From Alcaligenaceae bacterium (GTDB taxonomy: Bacteria; Pseudomonadota; Gammaproteobacteria; Burkholderiales; Burkholderiaceae_B), in NCBI GenBank assembly GCA_947380655.1, contig CANCRX010000002.1, forward strand, positions 1 to 64,000: 64,000 nucleotides of DNA. The letters run 5' to 3'. Below the pieces are notes generated by a model, which was not told the DNA's origin, did not search any database, and saw only the letters and a program-made list of their open reading frames with translations. This document shows positions 8,683 through 17,578 of this stretch, piece by piece; within the stretch, counting starts at the first letter, position 1, and each line of letters begins with the position of its first letter. A program made the translations under genes and the position numbers.

Positions 8683-9900
8683 ATGTTCAAACTTTCCGCT
8701 ATTTCAGCACTGCTCGCTGTGGCAACAGCTGCCGCTCCAGTTATTTCTTTTGCCCAGGACAAAATATCTGGTGGCGTCGTCAAAATCGGCGTTCTCACTG
8801 ATATGTCGGGAGCTTATTCAGGCAATGTAGGTCCGGGTTCTGTTTTAGCGACAAAACTGGCGATTGAAGACTTTGGAGGAAAGGTAGCTGGAAAACCGAT
8901 TGAAATGGTTTCGGCAGATCATCTGAACAAAGCCGATGTGGGTGCCAGTCGTGCGCGTGAGTGGATGGATCGCGATGGGGTCGATGTTGTGACTGAATTG
9001 GGTAATAGCGCTGTTGCACTGGCCGTGATGAATATCGCCGCCGAAAAAAATCGGATCACGATGGTCACCGGTGCAGGAGCGAGCCGTATTACGGGAGAAG
9101 ATTGCAAACCTAATAACGTAATGTGGGTCTACGATACCTACACATTGGCTAAAGTTGGAACCTTGCCACTGGTACAGGCTGGTGCAAAAAAATGGTATTT
9201 CGTGACGGCCGATTACGCATTCGGGCATTCGCTTGAGGGTGATGGGATGCGCTTTGTGAAAGAGGGTGGGGGCGCAGTTGCTGGCTCCTCACGTTACCCT
9301 TTTCCGGGTAATGATTTCTCCTCTTTTCTGATTTCAGCTCAATCCAGTGGTGCCGATGCGGTCGCTTTTGCGAGTGCTGGTGCCGATCTGCAAAATGAAA
9401 TCAAGCAGGCCAATGAGTTTGGTTTGGCAAGCAAGCAAAAACTGGTAGCCATGTTAATGAGCATTACAGATGTGCATGGCGTTGGACTGGAGGCCGCCAA
9501 AGGGATGAACTTTGCAGAGACCTTCTATTGGGATATGGATGACGAGACGCGTAAGTTTTCTCAGCGGTTTTTTAAAGAATTAGGAAAAATGCCAACTGCC
9601 TTACAGGCTGGTCAGTACTCGGCCGTTCTGAATTATCTGCGTGCCGTTGAAAAATCCGGTTCAGATCAAACCGAGGTCGTTATGAAGACTCTACGTGAGA
9701 TGCCAATCCATGATGCGTTTGCGCGTAATGCGAAACTGCGCCCTGATGGCAAACTAATTCATGACACGTATCTGGTCTCGGTCAAAACACCACAGGAGTC
9801 TAAGGCCCCTTGGGACTACTACAAAATTGTCAAAACAGTTCCAGGTGATCAGGCCTTTATTCCTCTGTCGGATAGCCAATGTCCCTTGGTTAAAAAATAG
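8683..9900 (+). CDS. Branched-chain amino acid-type ABC transporter substrate-binding protein
   Basis: A 405-residue periplasmic protein of the LivK/Peripla_BP_6 class. A signal peptide (residues 1 to about 24, ending SFAQ) precedes the mature start KISGGVVKIGVLTDMSGAYS, the hallmark opening of the family. The ATG at 8683 is chosen because it starts the signal peptide and has CGGAGA upstream; the frame is open further upstream without such support. Family members often bind aromatic acids or amides rather than leucine. No permease or ATPase is nearby, so it must use distant components. It diverges from the CoA-ligase operon and probably serves the same substrate. Confidence 0.88.
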   Translation: MFKLSAISALLAVATAAAPVISFAQDKISGGVVKIGVLTDMSGAYSGNVGPGSVLATKLAIEDFGGKVAGKPIEMVSADHLNKADVGASRAREWMDRDGVDVVTELGNSAVALAVMNIAAEKNRITMVTGAGASRITGEDCKPNNVMWVYDTYTLAKVGTLPLVQAGAKKWYFVTADYAFGHSLEGDGMRFVKEGGGAVAGSSRYPFPGNDFSSFLISAQSSGADAVAFASAGADLQNEIKQANEFGLASKQKLVAMLMSITDVHGVGLEAAKGMNFAETFYWDMDDETRKFSQRFFKELGKMPTALQAGQYSAVLNYLRAVEKSGSDQTEVVMKTLREMPIHDAFARNAKLRPDGKLIHDTYLVSVKTPQESKAPWDYYKIVKTVPGDQAFIPLSDSQCPLVKK

Positions 9901-9918
9901 TCATTTCGCGAGTACAAC

Positions 9919-10308
9919 ATGAAGCATGATGAACGGCTGCTAAATAAGTTGTCAGCCTACGTCAACGCGGACGAAAGACTGTGTTGGCGGGGCAGGCACG
10001 TGGATACAGAATTTTTGATTGAAGTTGATCGTGATCAGTACCTCATATCAATCAAAAATGGACACATTGAGTCTGTACGCAAGGGCGTATTTGCGCAATC
10101 GGAGTGGCGTTTTGCTTTGCGCGCCTCCTCCGATGCCTGGACTGCCTTTTGGCAAGCGCTGCCTGTGCCTGGCTATCACGACATCATGGCGATGCTGAAA
10201 TTCAAAAATCTGAAGATGGAGGGTGACTTGTACCCGCTGATGTCTCACTTGCTTTATTTTAAAGACGTGCTGGTCAGCGTGCGTGCGACGGAGGGTCAGG
10301 ATGAATAG
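9919..10308 (+). CDS. Small protein, possibly SCP2 sterol-carrier-like
   Basis: A 129-residue soluble protein with no signal peptide or membrane segment. It has an N-terminal charged helix, then alternating strands (FLIEVDRDQYLISIKNG) and a C-terminal part with repeated aromatic residues and the segment FKNLKMEGDLYPLM. The layout resembles SCP2-like lipid-carrier domains, but I cannot see a decisive motif. It lies 18 bp after the binding-protein gene and overlaps the hydrolase gene by 8 bp. It therefore belongs to that operon. Function is unproven. Confidence 0.5.
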   Translation: MKHDERLLNKLSAYVNADERLCWRGRHVDTEFLIEVDRDQYLISIKNGHIESVRKGVFAQSEWRFALRASSDAWTAFWQALPVPGYHDIMAMLKFKNLKMEGDLYPLMSHLLYFKDVLVSVRATEGQDE

Positions 10309-11194
10309 CCCCTTGAACGCACCGTCAGCCGTGAGAGTAGAACCTATTGTTGGCCGATATATGCATTTGCATTTGAACGGCCAGGATCATCGCGTGTACG
10401 TTGAGGAATCTGGCTCAGGGGTCCCTTTACTCTGTTTGCACACAGCCGGTTCTGACACGCGTCAATATCGGGCTATTCAGAACGATCCTGAGATTTTGAA
10501 AGAGTTTCGTGTCATTGCTTTTGATCTTCCCTGGCATGGAAAATCGTCGCCACCTGAAGGATGGCAAAACAATACTTACCGCCTATCCTCAAAAGATTAT
10601 GCGGATGTGATCATTGCGGTCTCAGAGGCGTTAGCACTTGATCAGCCGATTGTGATGGGGTGCTCGATTGGTGGGCGGATTGTGTTGCATCTTGCCCTCG
10701 AACATCCAGAAAAATTTGGTGCCGCGATTGGTCTGCAATCTGGTGCGCACGTCGACCCGTATTACGATCTCGAATGGTTGCATCGCTCTGATGTGCACGG
10801 TGGTGAGGTCTGTGCAGGGATTGTTTCTGGCCTGATCGGACCCTCCAGCCCTTCAGTGCAGCGCTGGGAAACCTTATGGCATTACATGCAGGGCGGTCCA
10901 GGTGTCTTTAAAGGTGATTTATTTTTTTACACCGCAGATGGGGACATCCGGGATCGCGTTAAACATATTGATACGCATCAATGCCCGCTATGGCTGCTGA
11001 CTGGCGAGTATGACTATTCCTGTACCCCTCAGGACACTGAGTTTTTGGGAAAAAACATACCCGGTGCCCAGTGGCAAATTATGCGAGGAATGGGGCATTT
11101 TCCGATGAGCGAGGACCCTGAGACCTTTCTGACTTATCTCCAACCCGTCTTACACCAAGCCGCGGCGGCACGTTCAAAAACAACTAAAACTTGA
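10301..11194 (+). CDS. Alpha/beta hydrolase
   Basis: A 297-residue alpha/beta-hydrolase fold enzyme. The oxyanion segment LLCLHTAGSDTRQYR, the nucleophile elbow GCSIGGR (Ser), an acid candidate in LLTGEYDYSC (Asp) and the late His in GMGHFPMSEDP give the full triad in order. The ATG at 10301 overlaps the end of the previous gene by 8 bp. The family includes ester, C-C bond and lactone hydrolases. Operon context suggests catabolism of an imported carboxylic acid or ester. The substrate is unknown. Confidence 0.85.
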   Translation: MNSPLNAPSAVRVEPIVGRYMHLHLNGQDHRVYVEESGSGVPLLCLHTAGSDTRQYRAIQNDPEILKEFRVIAFDLPWHGKSSPPEGWQNNTYRLSSKDYADVIIAVSEALALDQPIVMGCSIGGRIVLHLALEHPEKFGAAIGLQSGAHVDPYYDLEWLHRSDVHGGEVCAGIVSGLIGPSSPSVQRWETLWHYMQGGPGVFKGDLFFYTADGDIRDRVKHIDTHQCPLWLLTGEYDYSCTPQDTEFLGKNIPGAQWQIMRGMGHFPMSEDPETFLTYLQPVLHQAAAARSKTTKT

Positions 11195-11285
11195 ATTAAG
11201 GTCTGAAGAAAGTTGGTGTGTCAGGAGTCTGGGGCTCGAACACCCTACAATCAGGTTAGATTAGCCTGATTCATTTAATTTATTC

Positions 11286-12857
11286 ATGAAAAAATTACTT
11301 TGTCGCCTGTGGACCTTTGCGCAGGAGCCTCGTGCGTTACCTTGGATCATTCTGGGCACAGGTTTCTGGCTAGGATGTCTATCCTGGGTCAGACACTTGC
11401 ATTTGCCAGATGAGGGCAGGTATGTGGGCGTCGCCTGGGATATGGCGCGTGCCGACAGTTTTTGGGTGCCACTGCTCAATGGTCTGCCTTATTTTCATAA
11501 ACCACCGCTTTTCTACTGGCTGAACGATCTCTCGTTTATGCTTTTTGGTGTGCATGAGTGGTCGGCACGTATGCCTTCACTTTTAGCTGCCTGGGCGAGC
11601 TCAATTGCGCTGTATCTGTTTGTACGCAAGCATAGAAGCGTTGCTGTGGCAACTATAACGCTGGCAGTATTGGTGACGATGCCTTATTTTTATGGCGGCT
11701 CACAATATGCCAACCTTGACATGCTGGTTGCGGGGATGATCTCTCTGACCGTACTTTCAGGTGCTGAGGCGGTGTTGCGAAGCGAGTCAGGTCAATCCTG
11801 GCGGACGATGTCTTTGTGCGCCGCGTTCTTTGCTGCGCTGGCGATTTTGTCAAAAGGATTGATCGGGTTGGTGTTGCCTGGAGGCGTATTGTTTTTCTGG
11901 CTGATCCTGACCGGACGCTGGCGCAAGCTCGGTGTGCTGCTCTGGCCACCGGCGCTACTTGTATTTGCCCTGGTTGCTGTACCGTGGTTCTGGTTGATGC
12001 AGCACACCTTTCCTGGTTTTTTTGACTACTACTTCATTCATCAGCAGTTCGAGCGTTTTGTTGGTGAGTCATTTAACAACCCACAACCTATACTTTTTTA
12101 TGTTCCTGTTGTCTTTGGGATGACACTTCCCTGGTCCCTGGGATTGCTAGGCTTGTTCAACAAGTCATTCTGGAAAAGTGAGTCAGCGTCTTTTTCCGTG
12201 CTGATGCTGATCTGGTTTTCAGTGATCGGCATTTTCTTTTCAATCCCTGCCTCAAAATTGATTGGTTACGCCTTGCCGACATTACCGCCTCTTGCCGTGC
12301 TGATCGCCGAGGTATTGGTTCGGACGATGCAAGGCAAATGGTCCGATCAGGCAACGCGTGCAGTAGGGGGCTGCTTTATTGGTGCATGTATTGGTTGTCT
12401 GATCGCGATCGGTGCATTTCGTGTGACTCAAAAAGACAGTGGCTATGAGATGGGTCAGAAAATCGCAGCAAACATCAAACCTGACGATACGCTGGTTTTT
12501 TTGTTGAATTTCCCTTTTGATCTGGCTTTCTATGTTGGTGCTAAACAGCCTGCCTGGGTGGTTGAAAACTGGCCTGGCCTGGTTAAGCGCGACAACTGGA
12601 GAAACGAACTGGCAGATGCTGCACTTTTTGATCCTGTTGTAGGATCTCAAACCTTGGTGAACGTTGAGGCATTCGTTCCCAAGTTATGTGCAACCGATAA
12701 CAAGGTATTCTGGATACGTGGTGACTCTGATATGCCGCTCTACTGGGGTATTTTGCGTGACCATCCAGCATTTTTTGTTCAAGGTAATGGCGGGACCGTC
12801 TGGAAGTTAACAACGGATCAAAAATTCAAAACTGAGTTTTGTCAGGCTGTTAATTAA
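11286..12857 (+). CDS. ArnT/PMT-type membrane glycosyltransferase
   Basis: A 523-residue polytopic membrane protein of the GT-C dolichyl-phosphate-mannose/4-amino-4-deoxyarabinose transferase class. The first outward loop has PDEGRYVGVAWDM, matching the catalytic acidic motif, followed by YFHKPPLFYWL, which is highly typical of ArnT-like enzymes. About ten or more hydrophobic helices fill residues 20-400, and a soluble periplasmic C-terminal domain follows. These enzymes move a sugar from a polyprenyl carrier to lipid A or protein. No undecaprenyl-sugar genes are adjacent, so the sugar is unknown. It looks like a single-gene unit. Confidence 0.82.
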   Translation: MKKLLCRLWTFAQEPRALPWIILGTGFWLGCLSWVRHLHLPDEGRYVGVAWDMARADSFWVPLLNGLPYFHKPPLFYWLNDLSFMLFGVHEWSARMPSLLAAWASSIALYLFVRKHRSVAVATITLAVLVTMPYFYGGSQYANLDMLVAGMISLTVLSGAEAVLRSESGQSWRTMSLCAAFFAALAILSKGLIGLVLPGGVLFFWLILTGRWRKLGVLLWPPALLVFALVAVPWFWLMQHTFPGFFDYYFIHQQFERFVGESFNNPQPILFYVPVVFGMTLPWSLGLLGLFNKSFWKSESASFSVLMLIWFSVIGIFFSIPASKLIGYALPTLPPLAVLIAEVLVRTMQGKWSDQATRAVGGCFIGACIGCLIAIGAFRVTQKDSGYEMGQKIAANIKPDDTLVFLLNFPFDLAFYVGAKQPAWVVENWPGLVKRDNWRNELADAALFDPVVGSQTLVNVEAFVPKLCATDNKVFWIRGDSDMPLYWGILRDHPAFFVQGNGGTVWKLTTDQKFKTEFCQAVN

Positions 12858-12997
12858 TTAATCATATGGGGGGGCAACTCATCACACGTATTGAAATGCC
12901 TCAATCCGGATGGTTTATTTAAGTATTTGTTTTTAAACCAGTCGTAACAAAATATCCCTGAGGGATAAACTATCGCTGGTTACTAGGGGAGGGGTGC

Positions 12998-13074
12998 TGG
13001 GGTGACTGATGGGGCTCGAACCCACGACAACCAGAATCACAATCTGGGACTCTACCAACTGAGCTACAGCCACC
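12998..13074 (-). tRNA. tRNA-His (GTG)
   Basis: Read on the minus strand, it folds as a full cloverleaf with anticodon GTG in loop TTGTGAT. The 5' end is GGTGGCTG, giving the extra G(-1) opposite discriminator C that marks tRNA-His. The T arm has GGTTCGAGCC. The CCA end is encoded (TGG at 12998-13000 on the plus strand). Confidence 0.97.
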
Positions 13075-13093
13075 ACAGAACCAGAATTCTAGC

Positions 13094-14584
13094 ATGTTTA
13101 AAACACTTTTTGATTTGGATTCCATGCCCACGTTTCATGAACTGCTTTTTCACTATTGGCCGCACATCATTTTTGTCGTGTCCGGGGCTGCCAGTACGGT
13201 GGCTGCCCTGCATGCCGCGATGACGAAGAAAGATGTCAGGGCCGCGACGGGATGGGTGGCCTTTATTTTGTTTTCCCCCTTATTTGGCGCCTTGATTTAT
13301 GCCATAGCAGGGATCAACCGGATTCATAAAATACGTGTGACCCAACAACGCTCTGGGACATCCTATTCTCAGGATGTCATCGAGCATGTGCAGGTGCACG
13401 ACATCGTGGCTTATTCCGCACCGCAATTTTCCAGCCTAAAAACTTTGGGTGATCATATTAGTGACTTTCGTTTGCTGGGATGCAATGAGATCCACTTATT
13501 ATCAGGTGGCGACGAAACTTATCCGGCGATGCTCCACGAAATCACGCAGGCCAAGTACTCGATAGCCTTACAGACTTATATTTTTGATCATGATCAGATT
13601 GGTCAGCAAATCGCTCAAGCGCTGATTGACGCAAAAAATCGTGGTGTTGAAGTGCGTGTGCTGATCGATGCGGTCGGTTCTCGGTATTCGCATCCTCCGA
13701 TCATAAAAATGCTGACCAAGGCAGGGGTGAAAACAGACTTGTTCTTGCGTCCGGCGTTTGGTTTGAAACTTGTTTACGCTAATTTGCGCAGCCATCGCAA
13801 ATTGCTGGTGATCGATGGTGTGCACGGTTTGACGGGAGGTATGAATATCCGTGAGAGCTTTACCTCGAGCGTAGCAAAAGAGAACGTCACCCGCGATACG
13901 CATTTTAAAGTCAGTGGTCCGATTGCGCATCAGTTGATGGTTAATTTCGCTTTGGACTGGCAATTCACGACACAGGAAAGACTAAGCGGAGAACTGTGGT
14001 TTCCGAAAAAAGAAGTTGTCGATTTGCTCAAGGATGGCGTCCCTCTTCGTTGCATCCTTTCTGGCCCTGACAATACCCTTGGCAATAATCAAAAAATGAT
14101 TCTCGGGGCCTTGTCAGTCGCTCAAAAACACGTCCGGATTCAGTCGCCTTATTTTTTACCTGACCAGTCGCTGATTGCTGCGCTGGCCACGACTGCTCGC
14201 CGTGGCGTTGTGGTGGATATCGTTATCCCGGGGGCGAATAATCTTAAGTTGGTTGATGCGGCGATGTCTGCTCAGCTTGATCAGTTGGTCAATACCGGAT
14301 GTCGTCTATGGCGATCAACCGGTACCTTTGATCATTCGAAATTGATGACTGTTGATGGTGTCTGGTGTTTTGTCGGATCTTCAAATCTGGATCCGCGCAG
14401 CCTTCGCTTGAATTTCGAGCTCGATCTTGAGGTCTACGATCAGGAGCTAGCGACTAAAATCGATCAAAGAATTGATGGCGTCATTGCTGACGCAATCCGG
14501 ATCACGTTGATTGCGTTGAACAAGGCGCCTTTCTGGATAAGACTGCGTAATAAGATTGTTTGGCTGGCTTCGCCTTATCTTTAA
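13094..14584 (+). CDS. cls: Cardiolipin synthase
   Basis: A phospholipase D superfamily protein of 486-496 residues. The N-terminus has two hydrophobic helices, then two HKD motifs: HRKLLVIDGVHGLTGG (about residues 236-251) and HSKLMTVDGVWCFVGSSN (about 415-432). This layout fits bacterial cardiolipin synthases, which join two phosphatidylglycerols or use another headgroup donor in the inner membrane. The ATG at 13094 lies 20 bp from tRNA-His; an in-frame ATG at 13124 is an alternative start. The 3' end overlaps the convergent lactonase gene by 4 bp. Confidence 0.92.
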   Translation: MFKTLFDLDSMPTFHELLFHYWPHIIFVVSGAASTVAALHAAMTKKDVRAATGWVAFILFSPLFGALIYAIAGINRIHKIRVTQQRSGTSYSQDVIEHVQVHDIVAYSAPQFSSLKTLGDHISDFRLLGCNEIHLLSGGDETYPAMLHEITQAKYSIALQTYIFDHDQIGQQIAQALIDAKNRGVEVRVLIDAVGSRYSHPPIIKMLTKAGVKTDLFLRPAFGLKLVYANLRSHRKLLVIDGVHGLTGGMNIRESFTSSVAKENVTRDTHFKVSGPIAHQLMVNFALDWQFTTQERLSGELWFPKKEVVDLLKDGVPLRCILSGPDNTLGNNQKMILGALSVAQKHVRIQSPYFLPDQSLIAALATTARRGVVVDIVIPGANNLKLVDAAMSAQLDQLVNTGCRLWRSTGTFDHSKLMTVDGVWCFVGSSNLDPRSLRLNFELDLEVYDQELATKIDQRIDGVIADAIRITLIALNKAPFWIRLRNKIVWLASPYL

Positions 14585-15654
14585 TTCTGGTTTGCCTGAC
14601 TAAAGATCATACAGACCGGACTTGAGCAGGCTATAGCGGTTCCTGTGGACAGAAACGGATCGCTCGGGTGCTCGGGGTCGAGCTCGATCGGTACCATCGT
14701 ATCTGTAGCTTCGTTCAGCATCCACAGGACTTTTTGATTGGGCGACAGCGTGCAGAACCTCGGCGTCTGACCGAGCGAGGACTGTGCGCGGACAAAATTG
14801 ATCCGTCCATTATCCGGATCAATTTTAAAGACTGCCACGCTATCGTCCCCCCGGTTTGATGAGAACAACCATTGACCATTTGGATGTACAAAAATTGCTG
14901 AAGCACGACTGTCGCCCGTGTAGGTGTCAGGAAGTGCACTGAGCACTTGAATCGGATGCAGCGCACCGCTTGTCTGGTCAAACCGGTACACGGTGACTGT
15001 TGAGTCAAGCTCGTTGACGACATAGGCCATGGCTTGGGTAGGATGAAAGGCAATATGGCGAGGACCTGCGGTTTCCCGGGTCAGCACAGACCCTTGCTCC
15101 GTTGGAGTCAAGTTGCCGTTTTCAAAGGTAAAACTAAAAATTCGATTTAAGCCTTTGTCAGGAACAAGTACAAATCGCCCCGTTGGATCAAAGGGGTTGA
15201 AATGTGGTTTCCCGAATTCTTGCTCAACGCGGTGTGGCCCCCGCGTGCCAGATAGTATTTCAATCTGTTTGACACTCCCCAGGGTGCCATCAGGATTGAC
15301 GGGTAATACCGCTAAGGCGCTGCTCCAGTGATTGGAAACAATCAGGAATTTCTCTGTCGGATCTAGCGCCAGATGGACGGGGTTTTTGCCTTGGCAGTCT
15401 TGTTGTTGTAGGAGTGTGAGGTGTCCTGTTATTTTGTCAACGTTAAAGGTGCTGACATATTCAAGATCGCCATGCACGCTATAGAGCCTGTCACCTGCGC
15501 GATTAAGTAACAAGTATGAAGGGTTTTCTAACCCTCCCACTAACTGAATGCGTTCGAGTTTTTGCTGATCCGCAGAAACTGCAAAGACGCTGATGCCTTC
15601 GCCACGTGCTTGGCGCTCACGTGAGGTTCTAGAGCCTACGTATGCAAAGATCAT
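14581..15654 (-). CDS. Seven-bladed beta-propeller lactonase (6-phosphogluconolactonase-like)
   Basis: A 357-residue protein of the Lactonase (Pgl/YkgB-like) family. Repeated propeller blades are visible, each with phrases such as HLALDPTEKFLIVSNHWS, GPRHIAFHPTQAMAYVVNEL and ASAIFVHPNGQWLFSSNRGD. No signal peptide is seen, so it should be cytoplasmic. The family contains 6-phosphogluconolactonase and other sugar-lactone hydrolases. Its ATG overlaps the stop of the upstream binding-protein gene by one base (TAATG), so the two are probably translated together. Exact substrate is not shown by sequence. Confidence 0.8.
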   Translation of the reverse strand: MIFAYVGSRTSRERQARGEGISVFAVSADQQKLERIQLVGGLENPSYLLLNRAGDRLYSVHGDLEYVSTFNVDKITGHLTLLQQQDCQGKNPVHLALDPTEKFLIVSNHWSSALAVLPVNPDGTLGSVKQIEILSGTRGPHRVEQEFGKPHFNPFDPTGRFVLVPDKGLNRIFSFTFENGNLTPTEQGSVLTRETAGPRHIAFHPTQAMAYVVNELDSTVTVYRFDQTSGALHPIQVLSALPDTYTGDSRASAIFVHPNGQWLFSSNRGDDSVAVFKIDPDNGRINFVRAQSSLGQTPRFCTLSPNQKVLWMLNEATDTMVPIELDPEHPSDPFLSTGTAIACSSPVCMIFSQANQN

Positions 15655-16559
15655 TACGGCATACTCAATGGGTCAATTGTCGGATCGGCGGCCGGTGCAA
15701 CCCCCGCTCCCTGTATCCCATGACGTGTCATGGATTCTTTGACGCGTCCTTTTGCTTTCATATCCTCTACAAACGTGCGCAGGAACAAGGCGGCCTGTGG
15801 GCCTCGGTCTTTCGGCACACCCATGGCTTGACGGATCACCATGAACCGTTCGTTGAGCATTCGTACACCTTGTACGTCGCGCGTATCCGCCTCCAGTTGT
15901 TGTTTCACCCCTGCCGCAATTTCAAAACCATCTTTTAGAAAGGTTGAAACAACGGCCTGAGAAGAGGGCGCTCGCTCAAGCTGGGCTTGTTTGATATGCC
16001 GTGTCAGAAACAGGTCGTAGGCGCTGCCTTTGCCAACAACGATACGATGGCCCGGTACGTCGACTTGAGCGTTAGTCCTGATGGGTGAGTGATCTCTTAC
16101 CAGGTAGAAGCCTTCAATTAATACATAGGCTTCAGTAAAGGAAATGTCTTTACCGCGCTCAGGATCTACAGCAAAAAATCCGATATCGGCTCGACCAGAT
16201 TCAACGGTTGCTACGGATTTACCGGCCGTTTCATTTACGATTAGTTCGACCGGAACACCAAGACGTTTCCCGAGTTCAGTTGCCAGATCGATCGAAATTC
16301 CGAATGGTTTTCCTTGACTGTCCAAATTAGCCAGCACGGGATTGCCGATATTGAGCGACGCACGTAATACGCCCGTTGGCGCGAAGGCTTTAATCATTTC
16401 TGTTTCCATTGATTGAGACTCCAGATTATTTTTTTGCGTGTTTGGTGTTGCCGTTTGGGCGATGATTATGTTTTGAGTTGAATTATTTAGCTCTGTCGCT
16501 TGGCTCGCATTGACAAACATGGCGATCAAGAGCGCTGTCAGTGTTGTGATCCATTGCAT
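15654..16559 (-). CDS. Family 3 periplasmic solute-binding protein
   Basis: A 301-residue exported protein of the amino-acid-type SBP_bac_3 family. The chosen ATG at 16559 begins a clear signal peptide (MQWITTLTALLIAMFVNASQ); the open frame continues upstream to 16625 without adding signal-like sequence. A linker of about 50 polar residues precedes the binding domain (GVLRASLNIGNP, GISIDLATELGKRLGV, and the ADIGFFAVDPERGKDISFTEAY signature). No transporter genes are adjacent. It is coupled to the lactonase gene by a TAATG junction. The ligand is unknown. Confidence 0.83.
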   Translation of the reverse strand: MQWITTLTALLIAMFVNASQATELNNSTQNIIIAQTATPNTQKNNLESQSMETEMIKAFAPTGVLRASLNIGNPVLANLDSQGKPFGISIDLATELGKRLGVPVELIVNETAGKSVATVESGRADIGFFAVDPERGKDISFTEAYVLIEGFYLVRDHSPIRTNAQVDVPGHRIVVGKGSAYDLFLTRHIKQAQLERAPSSQAVVSTFLKDGFEIAAGVKQQLEADTRDVQGVRMLNERFMVIRQAMGVPKDRGPQAALFLRTFVEDMKAKGRVKESMTRHGIQGAGVAPAADPTIDPLSMP

Positions 16560-16702
16560 ATATCTTAAGTCTTCATTGAGAATGAGAATAGTTGTTAGTC
16601 CGCATGTCTTTCGGGCCACGAGCAAAAACTGAGGTTACCTCGGCGCAGGCCTGAGCGACAAGTTTTGTCTCCTAAGTTTAATAATGTGCTAGTTTATGAA
16701 TT

Positions 16703-17539
16703 ATGAACAATTCACCGGATGCACACTCACAAATGACCTATCACTCTTCGTTTAGAAAAAGTATTCTCGCGGCGGCTCTGATGGGTGTCTGTATGCTGTC
16801 TTTTGCCCAAGGTAAACCAACTGGCTCGATGGCCATGGTCAATGGTGTTTCTATCCCTGAGACCTTATTGGTCCAAAACGTCAACGCTAACCTTGCACAA
16901 GGTCAGAAAGATTCGCCTGAGTTGCGTCAAGTGATTAAGGAAGAGCTGATTAATCGTGAGGTGTTATCTCAGGAGTCTGCTCGGCTTGGTTTGGATAAAA
17001 CGACCGAGGCTCAATCCCAATGGGCACAAATGCGTCAGACATTTATGGTCGAACTGCTCCTCAGTGATTTGATGAAACGCAGTCCAATAACAGATGCTGA
17101 AATTAAGGCAGAGTATGATCGTCAGATGGTCGCGTTAGCGGATTCGCAGCAGTACAAAATAAGCTTGATTGTGCTGCCAACAGAAGACGCGGCAAAGGCG
17201 ATGCTTGCCAGGTTGCGCAAAGGAGAAAATTTTTCCAAGCTCGCGACTGAGCAATCAATCGATCCTAGCAAGAAAGACGGTGGCAACGTTGGCTGGGTAT
17301 TGCCCGCGCAGATTTTGCCTGCCATCTCAAACGTGATGATCAATCTAAACAAGGGAAGCCTGGTTGCCGCTCCGATACAAACGTCGGCGGGTTGGAACAT
17401 CATCAAACTAGAGGACAAACGTCCATTTAAAGCCCCGACCTTTGAGGAGGCAAAAAACGACACGCGTCAGTTGCTTCTGCAAAAGCAAAGATTTGAGTAC
17501 GTAAAAAAATTACGTGAAGCAGCCAAAGTTACGCAGTAA
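16703..17539 (+). CDS. PpiC-type parvulin peptidyl-prolyl isomerase
   Basis: A 278-residue exported foldase. A signal-like segment (about residues 18-36, ending SFAQ) is followed by a SurA/PrsA-like N-terminal helical region with VNGVSIPETLLVQ. The parvulin domain follows at about residues 145-250 with QQYKISLIVLPTEDAA, ATEQSIDPSKKDGGNVGWV and GWNIIKLEDKR. Such proteins help outer-membrane or periplasmic proteins fold. The ATG at 16703 adds ten residues before a more standard start at 16733; neither has a good ribosome site. It stands 40 bp before the next binding-protein gene. Confidence 0.85.
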   Translation: MNNSPDAHSQMTYHSSFRKSILAAALMGVCMLSFAQGKPTGSMAMVNGVSIPETLLVQNVNANLAQGQKDSPELRQVIKEELINREVLSQESARLGLDKTTEAQSQWAQMRQTFMVELLLSDLMKRSPITDAEIKAEYDRQMVALADSQQYKISLIVLPTEDAAKAMLARLRKGENFSKLATEQSIDPSKKDGGNVGWVLPAQILPAISNVMINLNKGSLVAAPIQTSAGWNIIKLEDKRPFKAPTFEEAKNDTRQLLLQKQRFEYVKKLREAAKVTQ

Positions 17540-17578
17540 GGGTGGGGTAGTCACTCTGCAACCCGATAGGAGTATGGG

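Noticed and set aside
12858..12997. Gene or regulatory RNA between the glycosyltransferase and tRNA-His
   Set aside because: The 140-bp gap has no open frame with a start signal and no convincing hairpin.
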